Shown: positions 26,571-34,256 of the stretch, one piece after another | Layout of the letters: every line of letters begins with the position of its first letter | Position numbering within the stretch: the first letter of the stretch is position 1 | Source: Ensifer sp. IC3342 | GTDB taxonomy: Bacteria > Pseudomonadota > Alphaproteobacteria > Rhizobiales > Rhizobiaceae | Direction: 5' to 3' | Assembly: GCF_020193655.1 (NCBI RefSeq) | Contig: NZ_JADYVE010000001.1 | Location: forward strand, 372,001-436,000 | DNA: 64,000 nucleotides | The notes under the pieces: generated by a model | Told to the model about the DNA's origin: nothing | Database searches by the model: none | The model's input: the letters and a program-made list of their open reading frames with translations, nothing else | Translations under genes and position numbers: made by a program

Positions 26571-27569
26571 ATGACGGCTCTTGCCGATAAAATCGAGGCC
26601 ATCGAGCTGTCTGTCGTCGTCCCCGTCTACAACGAAGAGGACAGCGTCGGGCCGCTCGTTTCACGTATTCGCGACGCGCTGGCCGGCTTCAGCAAGCCGT
26701 GGGAACTGATCCTTGTGGACGACGGCAGTACCGATCGTACTCTTTCCAACGCCCGCGCCGAACTTTTTCGTGCGGACTTGAGGCTGAAGATCATCGAACT
26801 GCAGAAGAATTTTGGTCAGACCGCCGCCATGCAGGCCGGTATCGATGCCGCCTCCGGACGATTGATCGCGACCCTCGACGGCGACCTGCAAAATGACCCT
26901 AACGACATTCCGCGCATGGTCGAGGCGATCGAGGAACGCCAACTGGACCTGCTCGTCGGATGGAGAAAGAACCGCCGAGACGGTCTGCTGCTCAGGAAAA
27001 TTCCTTCCTGGTGCGCCAACCGGCTGATCGGCAAGATCACCGGCGTCAGGCTGCACGACTATGGTTGCAGCCTCAAGGTCTATCGCGCCTCGATCATCAA
27101 GCAAGTCAAACTGATGGGCGAAATGCACCGCTTCATCCCGGCGTGGGTGGCCGGTGTCGTGCCCAGCAGCCGGATCGGCGAGATGCCGGTTACTCATCAC
27201 GCCCGCCACTTCGGTGCGTCGAAATACGGGCTCTCGCGTACGTTCCGCGTCATTCTCGATCTCTTGGCCGTACTCTTCTTCATGCGCTACAAGGCGCGTC
27301 CCGGCCATTTTTTCGGTTCCATCGGGCTTGCGACCGGCGGCTTGAGTGCACTCATCCTCTTCTATCTGGCCATCGACAAGTTCATTCTCGGCAACGACAT
27401 CGGCACCCGCCCGATGCTGACCGTAGGCGTGATGCTGTTTCTGTCTTCGATCCAGCTCATCACCACCGGCATCCTTTCGGAAATGATGGCCCGCGCCTAC
27501 TTCCGCGACGACGAGACGACAAGCTATATCGTGCGTCAAGTCTTCGAAAAGGGAGAGCCGCATGCTTGA
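26571..27569 (+). CDS. GT2 polyprenyl-phosphate glycosyltransferase
   Basis: A 332-residue family-2 glycosyltransferase of the DPM1/ArnC type, loading a sugar from a nucleotide donor onto polyprenyl phosphate at the inner membrane. The catalytic core shows SVVVPVYNEEDSVGPLV, LILVDDGSTDRT, LDGDLQNDPNDIPRM with the DxD-like acidic site, and two C-terminal membrane segments (FFGSIGLATGGLSALILFYL; MLTVGVMLFLSSIQLITTG). ATG 26571 is used; an in-frame TTG at 26550 is an alternative. The next gene overlaps it by 8 bp and uses lipid-linked sugars, so the two probably act in sequence. In rhizobia RgtE is such an enzyme for galacturonic acid; the sugar here is not determined. Confidence 0.88.
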   Translation: MTALADKIEAIELSVVVPVYNEEDSVGPLVSRIRDALAGFSKPWELILVDDGSTDRTLSNARAELFRADLRLKIIELQKNFGQTAAMQAGIDAASGRLIATLDGDLQNDPNDIPRMVEAIEERQLDLLVGWRKNRRDGLLLRKIPSWCANRLIGKITGVRLHDYGCSLKVYRASIIKQVKLMGEMHRFIPAWVAGVVPSSRIGEMPVTHHARHFGASKYGLSRTFRVILDLLAVLFFMRYKARPGHFFGSIGLATGGLSALILFYLAIDKFILGNDIGTRPMLTVGVMLFLSSIQLITTGILSEMMARAYFRDDETTSYIVRQVFEKGEPHA

Positions 27570-29046
27570 AGCCCTCGACCGACGCCCCAATGCGGCCTTC
27601 GTCGCGTTGGCGGGCTATTTTCTGTTGTGCATCGCCTTGCGTCTTGCCGTTTCGAACTCCCTCGAGATCGATGAGGCTGGCGTGGCACTTCAGTCACAGT
27701 TTCTGCAACTGGGATATGGGCCGCAGCCCCCTTTCTATAACTGGCTGCAATACGGCCTGGCGCAATCGATCGGCACGTCGCTTGCGACGCTGTCCGTTCT
27801 CAAGAACAGTCTCCTGTTTTTTTCCTGTCTTTTTTACGGCCTAGCGGCACGTCTTGTCCTCAGTAACTGGCGCCTTTCGGCGATGGCTATGCTTGGCGTA
27901 CTGACGCTGCCGCCCGTATTCCTGCTGGCGCAGCGCGATCTCTCGCATACAGTCGCCGCGCTCTTCACGGTGTCGCTCTTTCTTTACGGCTTCCTGCGAA
28001 CGCTCACACGGCCCACCTTGTTCTCGTACCTGCTGACGGGAATCGCTGTCGGCATCGGCATAATCTCGAAGTACAACTTCGTGTTGATCCCGATCTCAGC
28101 GATAATAGCGGTCCTGCCGGAGCGCGACCTGCGAACTCGCATCTTCGATTGGCGGATCCTGCCGGCGATCGCGATCGCCGGCCTCATCGTCCTGCCCCAC
28201 AGCTACTGGCTGTTGCAAAATCTCGACTTCGCCTCGGGCGGTACGTTGAACGAGATGAGGGAACATGAGGCGCAGGGGCGTTTGATGCAGGCCCTCCGCG
28301 GAACCTACGCACTCGGATCGGCGATCATCGGCGGCGGCCTCGTTCCTGCGCTTGTGTTCAGCCTTGTCTTTCGCGGCAAGGTGCGCGTGATCTGGCAGGC
28401 GGAAAGCCAGTGGAGCCGGATCGTGGGACGGATGATAGCGATCTGCCTGCTTGCAGTGCTGCTCATCGTGCTGGGTGTCGCAGCAACTCATATACGCGAG
28501 AAATGGCTTGTTCTCTATCTCATGCTTGTCCCGCTTTATCTTTGCCTCAAGATCGAAGCGGCGAAGATCGATCTCACCAACGCGTTCAGGCGCTTCTTCC
28601 TTTTGGTGGCCATTCTCGCATTGACTGCACTCGCCATCGTGTCGGCGCGCGCGATCGTGCGGCCATGGTTCGGCGACTATTCAAGGCTGAATATCCCTTA
28701 TAGCGCTTTCGTCGAAGCGGTTACTCAGGCGGAGGGCGGGCAGCCGGCGCTTGTGGTTACCAATGACAAGCAGATTGCGGGAAATCTTCGCACGCAGCTC
28801 AGCTCGGCGCTGGTCACCATGCCCAAGCTCAATACGCTTCCGGTCGACATGACGAAGAGGCCGCTTCTGGTTGTCTGGCACGACGACACAGCCCAGGAAG
28901 CACCCATTCCCGACTTTCTGAAGGACACGCTCAAGAATTCCACCATCCCGGAGACGGCGATGACGCCGCGCCACCTCGCCCTCCCCTACATTTATGGGGC
29001 TGGCTCGGATCGTTACGCCTTCAGCTATATCTGGATCGCGGAATGA
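27562..29046 (+). CDS. GT39-family (ArnT/PMT-like) transferase
   Basis: A 494-residue membrane glycosyltransferase of the ArnT/protein-mannosyltransferase clan, using polyprenyl-phosphate sugars to modify envelope acceptors on the periplasmic side. The first loop has the acidic motif LEIDEAGVALQSQFLQLGYG and QPPFYNWLQYG, matching the D-E-x-Y-x-x-x and P-P-(F/L)-Y-x-W pattern of the family. About ten hydrophobic segments follow, then a soluble C-terminal part (from about residue 375). It overlaps the GT2 gene by 8 bp. Together they resemble the Dod-P-GalA synthase and RgtA-D type transferase pair of rhizobia, though acceptor and sugar are unknown. Confidence 0.85.
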   Translation: MLEALDRRPNAAFVALAGYFLLCIALRLAVSNSLEIDEAGVALQSQFLQLGYGPQPPFYNWLQYGLAQSIGTSLATLSVLKNSLLFFSCLFYGLAARLVLSNWRLSAMAMLGVLTLPPVFLLAQRDLSHTVAALFTVSLFLYGFLRTLTRPTLFSYLLTGIAVGIGIISKYNFVLIPISAIIAVLPERDLRTRIFDWRILPAIAIAGLIVLPHSYWLLQNLDFASGGTLNEMREHEAQGRLMQALRGTYALGSAIIGGGLVPALVFSLVFRGKVRVIWQAESQWSRIVGRMIAICLLAVLLIVLGVAATHIREKWLVLYLMLVPLYLCLKIEAAKIDLTNAFRRFFLLVAILALTALAIVSARAIVRPWFGDYSRLNIPYSAFVEAVTQAEGGQPALVVTNDKQIAGNLRTQLSSALVTMPKLNTLPVDMTKRPLLVVWHDDTAQEAPIPDFLKDTLKNSTIPETAMTPRHLALPYIYGAGSDRYAFSYIWIAE

Positions 29047-29063
29047 GACTGCCGCGGTGGGCG

Positions 29064-29963
29064 CTACTGGGCTCCCACCAGCAGCTTCAGCTCGCCGGGA
29101 TGAATGCGGAGCGCCACGTCCCGTCCCATCGGCAGAAGCTCGCCGTCGATGACGCAATTGATCTTTCGGTCGACCTTCGGGAAATGCAGGTCGACGGCGA
29201 TGGCACTCATCTCGGTGATCAAAGTGCTCGCGCGGAATTTGCCGCGCAGGATATCGAAGGCGAGCTTCGCGACACCGGCAGGCTTCAGAGGCGGCGCGGT
29301 GTAGAAGCCGAGATGTCCGCTCGTCACGTCATCAGCGTACATCCATGTGGCATGGCCGAAATGGTTGTTAGAAACTGAAATCACCGAAACATGCCGGCGC
29401 TCCTTGTGACCGTCGGCGTCGAACTCGATTTCAAAGTCCGGTGGATTGAAAATAACGCCAACCGCCGCGCGTGTGCTTGCACCGATCTTTCCAAGCCGCG
29501 AGGCGAAACGATAGGATTCACGATACCGCACCAGACGGGCATGCAAGCCCATGGAAAACTGATGGACGAAGGCGCGGCCGTCGGCGCTGCCGATGTCGCC
29601 ATCGATGATACTGCCGTGAGCAAGGACCTCCGGCGCCTTCCAGATGTCGAGCGGCAGCTTCAGAGAGCGCGCGAAAAGATTCATCGTCCCGGCCGGGATC
29701 ACGCCGAGCGGCATGCGATTCTTCCACGCGACTGCGGCGGCTGCCGAAATCGTTCCGTCGCCGCCGCCGGCAACGATTGCATCAAGATCGCCCCGCCGGC
29801 AGCTCCTTTCCAGCATATCCCGCACGTCGCCGGCCTCGACCGCGGCGACTTCGATCTCATGTCCGGCAGCGCGAAAGACCTCTTCCACCCACCTACCGTA
29901 TGCCTCCATGTCCGTCGTGCGGAAGGTTCCCCCATCTCGATTGAAGATGGCTTTGATTTTCAT
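29064..29963 (-). CDS. Diacylglycerol kinase-family lipid kinase
   Basis: A 299-residue soluble lipid kinase of the DAGK catalytic family (YegS/BmrU group). The nucleotide-binding GGGDGTISAAAAV (about 65-77), GVIPAGTMNLFARSL and the later DGELLPM segments are diagnostic. It phosphorylates diacylglycerol or a related lipid, likely at the membrane surface. It is convergent with the GT39 gene (17 bp between stops), which puts a lipid kinase, a GT2, a GT39 and a UPF0104 protein within 4.5 kb. Whether they share a pathway is inference only. Confidence 0.9.
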   Translation of the reverse strand: MKIKAIFNRDGGTFRTTDMEAYGRWVEEVFRAAGHEIEVAAVEAGDVRDMLERSCRRGDLDAIVAGGGDGTISAAAAVAWKNRMPLGVIPAGTMNLFARSLKLPLDIWKAPEVLAHGSIIDGDIGSADGRAFVHQFSMGLHARLVRYRESYRFASRLGKIGASTRAAVGVIFNPPDFEIEFDADGHKERRHVSVISVSNNHFGHATWMYADDVTSGHLGFYTAPPLKPAGVAKLAFDILRGKFRASTLITEMSAIAVDLHFPKVDRKINCVIDGELLPMGRDVALRIHPGELKLLVGAQ

Positions 29964-30032
29964 GAAACGTCGTTTTCTCCAGTGACCTCATCAAACATAA
30001 GCGCGGCGATGGGCGTTTCCAGAGGAACGCGG

Positions 30033-30440
30033 TCAGGCGTGCTCGAATTTGGGTCGCGAAGCCGGCCGGCCTTCGAGAGGCTTCAGCGTCATGCGATCGC
30101 CGTCGCAAAGAACATTTTCGTCGCCCCAGGCTTTCAGCGCCATGATCACGGGCCTCAAGCTTTCACCCCTGGGTGTCAACGCGTAGTCGACGCGCGGCGG
30201 GACGATCGGGAAAACAGTACGCGAAAGAAGCTCCGCCTCCTCCAGTTCGCGCAGCTGCTTGGTGAGCATCCGCTGCGTCACGCTCGGCAGTCTCCGCCGC
30301 AACTCGTTGAAGCGCAATGTGCCCTCGATCATCAGATGATAGAGGATGACGCCCTTCCATTTGCCGTCGATGAAGCTCAGCGCCGACTCTACTGGGCAGC
30401 CCGGAAATTTGTTGGTCATCTTGGCGCGGGGACGAGACAT
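30033..30440 (-). CDS. HxlR-family transcriptional regulator
   Basis: A 135-residue winged-helix regulator of the HxlR family. Typical features are CPVESALSFIDGKWKGVILY at the start of the domain and RFNELRRRLPSVTQRMLTKQ LRELEEAEL in the recognition region, ending with PRVDYALTPRGESLRPVI. The cysteine in PGCPVE is at the position that acts as a redox sensor in some HxlR members. The start MSRPRAKMTNK at 30440 is favoured over far-upstream codons. It is divergent from a zinc-type dehydrogenase, and an imperfect inverted repeat lies in the shared promoter region, so it probably controls both. Confidence 0.9.
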   Translation of the reverse strand: MSRPRAKMTNKFPGCPVESALSFIDGKWKGVILYHLMIEGTLRFNELRRRLPSVTQRMLTKQLRELEEAELLSRTVFPIVPPRVDYALTPRGESLRPVIMALKAWGDENVLCDGDRMTLKPLEGRPASRPKFEHA

Positions 30441-30457
30441 GACAGTATCCTTTTCGA

Positions 30458-30493
30458 CACTATAGGCTGAATTTGTGCATTCTTGCTCTAGTG
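30458..30493. promoter_or_regulatory. Candidate HxlR operator
   Basis: CACTATAG and CTCTAGTG form inverted half-sites (7 of 8 bases match) with a 20-bp spacer, in the 101 bp between the divergent HxlR and dehydrogenase genes. Position and symmetry fit an operator; binding is not shown. Confidence 0.35.
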
Positions 30494-30541
30494 GCATATA
30501 ACGCTCATCTAGCTCCTGTTCAATTTGCAAAGGAGCATTCC

Positions 30542-31555
30542 ATGCGTGCCGTCGCTTACAAGACACCGCAACCGATCACGGCGGAAACCGCGCTGATCGA
30601 CGTCGACCTGCCTGTGCCTTCGCCCGAGGGCCGCGATCTTCTGGTCGAGATCAAGGCGGTCTCCGTCAATCCTGTCGACACGAAAGTGCGCGCCGGCGTC
30701 CAGCCGGAGCCGAACCAACTGAAGGTTCTCGGCTGGGACGCCGCTGGCGTCGTCAAGGCCGTCGGCCCGAAAGTCACATTGTTTCAAGAAGGAGACGAGG
30801 TGTTCTACGCCGGCGCTCTCGACCGGCCCGGCACCAATGCCGAGTTCCATCTGGTGGACGAGCGCATCGTCGGGCGAAAGCCGAAGTCGCTCGGCTTTGC
30901 CGCCGCCGCCGCGCTGCCGCTGACGGCGATCACCGCCTGGGAAACACTGTTCGACCGTCTCAGGGTCAACGAACCGGTGCCGGGTGCTGCCAATGCCGTG
31001 TTGATCATCGGCGGCGCCGGCGGCGTCGGCTCAATCGCGATCCAGTTGCTGCGCGCATTGACGGACCTCACCGTAATCGCAACCGCGTCACGGCCCGAGA
31101 CGCGGGAGTGGGTGCTGAAGCTCGGCGCCCACCAAGTACTCGACCACAGCCGTCCGCTTGCCAGCGAGATCGAGCAGCTTGCGCTTGGCGCACCTGCATT
31201 CGTGTTCTCGACCACCAACACCGACAAGCATATCGGCGAAATCGTCAAGCTGATCGCACCACAGGGCCGCTTTGCGCTCATCGACGATCTTCCGGAGCTC
31301 GATGTCATGCCGTTCAAGCGCAAGGCGGTGTCGACGCACTGGGAGATGATGTTTGCTCGTCCGATGTTCAAAACGCCTGACATGATTGAGCAGCACAACC
31401 TGCTTAACCGGGTCTCGGAACTGGTCGACAGCGACAAGATCCGCACGACGTTGACGGAAACGCTCGGCCCCATCAATGCGGCCACACTCAGGAAGGCACA
31501 TCAAATGATCGAGACCGGCCGCACGCGCGGCAAGCTCGTTCTGGAAGGATTTTGA
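30542..31555 (+). CDS. Zinc-type alcohol dehydrogenase-like oxidoreductase
   Basis: A 337-residue medium-chain reductase of the quinone-oxidoreductase/zinc-type alcohol dehydrogenase-like group. The N-terminal GroES-like fold is seen in SVNPVDTKVRAGVQPEPNQL and GWDAAGVVKAVGPKV; the NAD(P)-binding motif GGAGGVGSIAIQLLRAL lies near 157-173. The zinc-ligand cysteine cluster of true alcohol dehydrogenases is absent. The substrate is probably a quinone or an electrophilic enone, as for relatives controlled by HxlR/redox regulators. The start MRAVAYKTPQ is preceded by AAAGGAG. It is followed by a strong bidirectional terminator. Confidence 0.88.
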   Translation: MRAVAYKTPQPITAETALIDVDLPVPSPEGRDLLVEIKAVSVNPVDTKVRAGVQPEPNQLKVLGWDAAGVVKAVGPKVTLFQEGDEVFYAGALDRPGTNAEFHLVDERIVGRKPKSLGFAAAAALPLTAITAWETLFDRLRVNEPVPGAANAVLIIGGAGGVGSIAIQLLRALTDLTVIATASRPETREWVLKLGAHQVLDHSRPLASEIEQLALGAPAFVFSTTNTDKHIGEIVKLIAPQGRFALIDDLPELDVMPFKRKAVSTHWEMMFARPMFKTPDMIEQHNLLNRVSELVDSDKIRTTLTETLGPINAATLRKAHQMIETGRTRGKLVLEGF

Positions 31556-31567
31556 GCAAGATTGGGA

Positions 31568-31607
31568 CAGTGACCCTAGCGCGTCCGATTGGACGCCCGG
31601 CACGGTA
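31568..31607. repeat. Degenerate dispersed repeat block
   Basis: CAGTGACCCTAGCGCGTCCG, ATTGGACGCCCGGCACGGTAG resembles the second block of the dispersed family (compare 44529-44592) with several changes. Lies just after the dehydrogenase stop. Confidence 0.5.
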
Positions 31608-31670
31608 GATCGGTCTTCCGGTCTTGTGTCACGCGTTCTCTCTCCCCAAGACCGGCGCGATTGCACAAAA

Positions 31671-31715
31671 AGACCGGCCCGGAAACGCTGGTTTCCGGGC
31701 CGATCTCTTTTTTTT
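31671..31715. terminator. Bidirectional rho-independent terminator
   Basis: CGGCCCGGAAAC (31675-31686) and GTTTCCGGGCCG (31691-31702) form a 12-bp stem. It is followed by TCTCTTTTTTTT on the plus strand and GTCTTTTTGTG on the minus strand, serving the dehydrogenase and the convergent ABC permease genes. Confidence 0.9.
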
Positions 31716-31725
31716 GCCCTTGACT

Positions 31726-32613
31726 TTAGCCGTGAACGATCTCGCGATGTCTTTGCAAGCGATGACCGTAGGCTTGGCTGACGCGATCGAAGATGATCGC
31801 GATGCCGACAATGGCAAGGCCATTGAAGATGCCGAGGGTGAAATACTGGTTGGCGATCGCCTTCAAGACCGGCTGGCCCAGCCCCTGAACACCGATCATC
31901 GAGGCGATTACGACCATGGCAAGAGCCATCATGATGGTCTGGTTGATGCCGGCCATGATCGTCGGCAAGGCAAGCGGCATCTGGACGTTCTTGAGCTTCT
32001 GCCAGCTCGACGAACCGAAAGCGTCCGCCGCCTCGAGCACATCCTTGTCGACGAGCCTGATACCGAGGTTGGTAAGGCGGATCATCGGCGGGATGGCGTA
32101 AATGACGACGGCAATGAGGCCCGGAACCTTGCCGATGCCGAGCAGCATAACCACCGGGATGAGGTAGACAAAGCTAGGCATCGTCTGCATCACGTCGAGC
32201 ACCGGATTGACGACATTCTGGACACGATCGGAGCGCGACATGATGATGCCGATCGGTATGCCGATGGCGATCGACAGGACGGTGCAGACGAAGATCATCG
32301 AGATCGTCTTCATCGTGTCGTCCCACATGTCGAAATAGCCGATGGCGAGAAGCGTGCCCACGCAACCGGCCACGATCTTCCAATTACGGCTGGCGAGCCA
32401 GGCGATCAGCGCGACCAGGATCAGGATGATCGGCCAGGGCGTCCGCGTCATGAAGCGCTCGGACTGGATCAGAAAGAACTGCAGCGGTTCGAAGAAAGAC
32501 TCGATGCCGTCGCCATAGGCGCGCGTGAACGTCCGGAAGCCCTCGTCGATCACTTTTTTCAGTTCTCGAAGCCGGTCGTCGTCCATATGCGGAAATTTGG
32601 TCAGCCATTCCAT
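31726..32613 (-). CDS. Quaternary-amine-type ABC transporter permease
   Basis: A 295-residue inner-membrane permease of the ProW/OpuAB/ChoW type. After an N-terminal amphipathic region, several membrane helices follow; the coupling motif EAADAFGSSSWQKLKNVQMP LALPTIMAG matches the EAA loop that contacts the ATPase. The start MEWLTKFPHM at 32613 has GGGGA about 5 bp upstream. It is co-directional with a periplasmic binding protein gene 113 bp upstream, with a strong hairpin between. No ATP-binding subunit gene is adjacent, which is unusual for this transporter class; one encoded elsewhere may serve it. Confidence 0.88.
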   Translation of the reverse strand: MEWLTKFPHMDDDRLRELKKVIDEGFRTFTRAYGDGIESFFEPLQFFLIQSERFMTRTPWPIILILVALIAWLASRNWKIVAGCVGTLLAIGYFDMWDDTMKTISMIFVCTVLSIAIGIPIGIIMSRSDRVQNVVNPVLDVMQTMPSFVYLIPVVMLLGIGKVPGLIAVVIYAIPPMIRLTNLGIRLVDKDVLEAADAFGSSSWQKLKNVQMPLALPTIMAGINQTIMMALAMVVIASMIGVQGLGQPVLKAIANQYFTLGIFNGLAIVGIAIIFDRVSQAYGHRLQRHREIVHG

Positions 32614-32680
32614 TTGATTCCCCTTCGCATTGCTCCAGGCGGCGTTCTCGTGTTGTTGTTTTCGCCGCCGGTCTTCAAAC

Positions 32681-32713
32681 ATGAACGGCGCGCATGAGAT
32701 GCGCGCCGTTCAT
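32681..32713 (-). promoter_or_regulatory. Intercistronic hairpin, binding protein/permease
   Basis: A perfect 15-bp stem ATGAACGGCGCGCAT / ATGCGCGCCGTTCAT with a 3-nt loop between the binding-protein stop and permease start. Such hairpins in ABC operons often raise binding-protein mRNA over permease mRNA; that role is inferred. It lacks a T-run. Confidence 0.65.
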
Positions 32714-32726
32714 TCGAATCAACAGA

Positions 32727-33725
32727 TCAAAGCGCGGCCTTGATCTTCTCTGCTACTTCCGGAGAGACCCACTTGGTCCAGATATCCGGATTTTCCTCGA
32801 GGAAATGCTTCGCGCCTTCCTCGCCGCTCGCCTGATTGTCCGTCATCCAGGCCATCAGCTTGTTGACGGTATCATTCGGCCAGGCGCGGGTCTTGAGGTA
32901 GTCCATTGCCGGACCGGCGCGGTCGGCAAAAGCCTTGGTCACCAGCGTCTGGACCTTGTCCTTCGGCCAATCGTTCTTCTTCGGGTCCGGGCAATCGGCG
33001 ACCGTGTTGCAGCGCTTCCACTCGGCCGGGTCCGCCGGGACGCCATGGTCGAGCTTGACCATTTCATACTTGCCGAGAAGCGCCGTCGGCGCCCAGTAAT
33101 AGCCGACCCAACCTTCCTTGCGTTCGTAGGCCTTGGCAATCGAGCCGTCGAGACCGGCTGCGGAGCCGGGGTCCACCAGCGTGAAGCCGGCAGCCTCGGC
33201 GCCATAGGCCTTGTAGAGCTGCGTCGTCACCACGGTGCCGCCCCAGCCTTGCGGGCCGTTGAAAACTGCGCCCTTGCTCGGATCCTCGGGATCGGGGAAG
33301 AGCTCCTTGTGCTTCAGGACATCGTCGATCGTCTTGATTTCCGGATGGGCGTCGACGATGTATTTCGGGATCCACCAGCCTTGGACGCCGCCGTCGGAGA
33401 GCGCAACCGCAGCGCCGACGAGCTTGCCTTCCTGAAGGCCGCGATTGACGACATCCGGCAGCAGGTCGACCCAGCCTTCCGGCGCAACATCCGGCTCGCC
33501 CTTCTCGATCATCGAGGTAATCGTCGGCACCGTGTCACCGACGACGAGCTCGGCGCTGCAGCCATAGCCTTCGGTCAGGATGAACTTGTCCACGTTCGCC
33601 AGCACTTCGGCGCTCTGCCAGTTCATATTGGCGATCGTCACGTCGCCGCATTCTGCCGCCGACGCCGCGCTGCCAAGCCCGAGAAGGCCGGCAGCAAGAC
33701 AAGTCGTTGCAAGGAATTTCTTCAT
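32727..33725 (-). CDS. Periplasmic binding protein, glycine betaine type
   Basis: A 332-residue exported solute-binding protein of the OpuAC/ProX family for betaine, proline or similar amines. A signal peptide MKKFLATTCLAAGLLGLGSA precedes ECGDVTIANMNWQSAEVLAN. Aromatic residues that could form a cation-pi box are present (GGVQGWWIPKY, NGPQGWGG, GWVGYYWAPTALL), as in related proteins. The start at 33725 sets the signal peptide correctly. It does not match the ChoX sequence I remember, so choline specificity should not be assumed. The permease follows after a hairpin. Confidence 0.88.
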   Translation of the reverse strand: MKKFLATTCLAAGLLGLGSAASAAECGDVTIANMNWQSAEVLANVDKFILTEGYGCSAELVVGDTVPTITSMIEKGEPDVAPEGWVDLLPDVVNRGLQEGKLVGAAVALSDGGVQGWWIPKYIVDAHPEIKTIDDVLKHKELFPDPEDPSKGAVFNGPQGWGGTVVTTQLYKAYGAEAAGFTLVDPGSAAGLDGSIAKAYERKEGWVGYYWAPTALLGKYEMVKLDHGVPADPAEWKRCNTVADCPDPKKNDWPKDKVQTLVTKAFADRAGPAMDYLKTRAWPNDTVNKLMAWMTDNQASGEEGAKHFLEENPDIWTKWVSPEVAEKIKAAL

Positions 33726-34256
33726 TTCGGTTCCCTCTGTTCTGGCGGTGTACCCATGGCGAACTGCCGGCCTCACCGCAGCGGCCGACAGCGAACGGAA
33801 CAAGGCCCCTGCCCCAATCCGCAGGAATGGAAGCAACAGCTTACCACGACCGTCAATGCCTGTTCGGATTGACGGTCTTAGCATTGCTATCGAGTCTTTC
33901 CGGCAAACACTTTTCCATTTGCGTCAGCGATTGCGCTGACTCCCGCGTCCCGGACACATAAAATTGATGGGCTTTCTAAAGAGGCCTCCCATGGCCGCCC
34001 TTCCTTCGTGAAGGGTCGGATTCGACTGCGGCCGCAACGCCGGCCTCGAAAGGTCGAGCACCTTGCGCGCAACTGTCCAAGGCGACCGAGCGCGCCAGCT
34101 GACGGGCTTACAGCGCCGCGCGCCGCTGCAGCACTTTGAATCGCTGCATGTTTTTAAGGAAACATGCAGTAGGCCACTGCAGGCAATTACGTTGCATGCT
34201 CGGAACCCAACCGCTCGTGTTTCGCAAAGGCGATGGGTGCCCTGGCTCCCCGAACA
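33726..34256. other. 531-bp intergenic region
   Basis: Contains the promoter of the transporter operon, repeat copy D (34108-34174) and the 3' side of the ETF-QO gene. No gene is supported; short open frames lack motifs. Confidence 0.55.
34108..34174. repeat. Dispersed mosaic repeat, copy D
   Basis: TTACAGCGCCGCGCGCCGCT, GCAGCACTTTGAATCGCTG, CATGTTTTTAAGGAAACATG and GCAGTAGGCC. It has both blocks, but the first palindrome is shortened and the second has the variant core CATGTTT/AAACATG. Confidence 0.8.

Noticed and set aside
31624-32697. Long plus-strand frame opposite the ABC permease
   Set aside because: Shadow frame, His/Asp/Arg-rich, no motifs; the permease on the other strand is certain.
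32727-33725. Binding protein as ChoX
   Set aside because: The mature sequence does not resemble ChoX as I remember it, and no choline operon partner is nearby; kept as betaine-type only.
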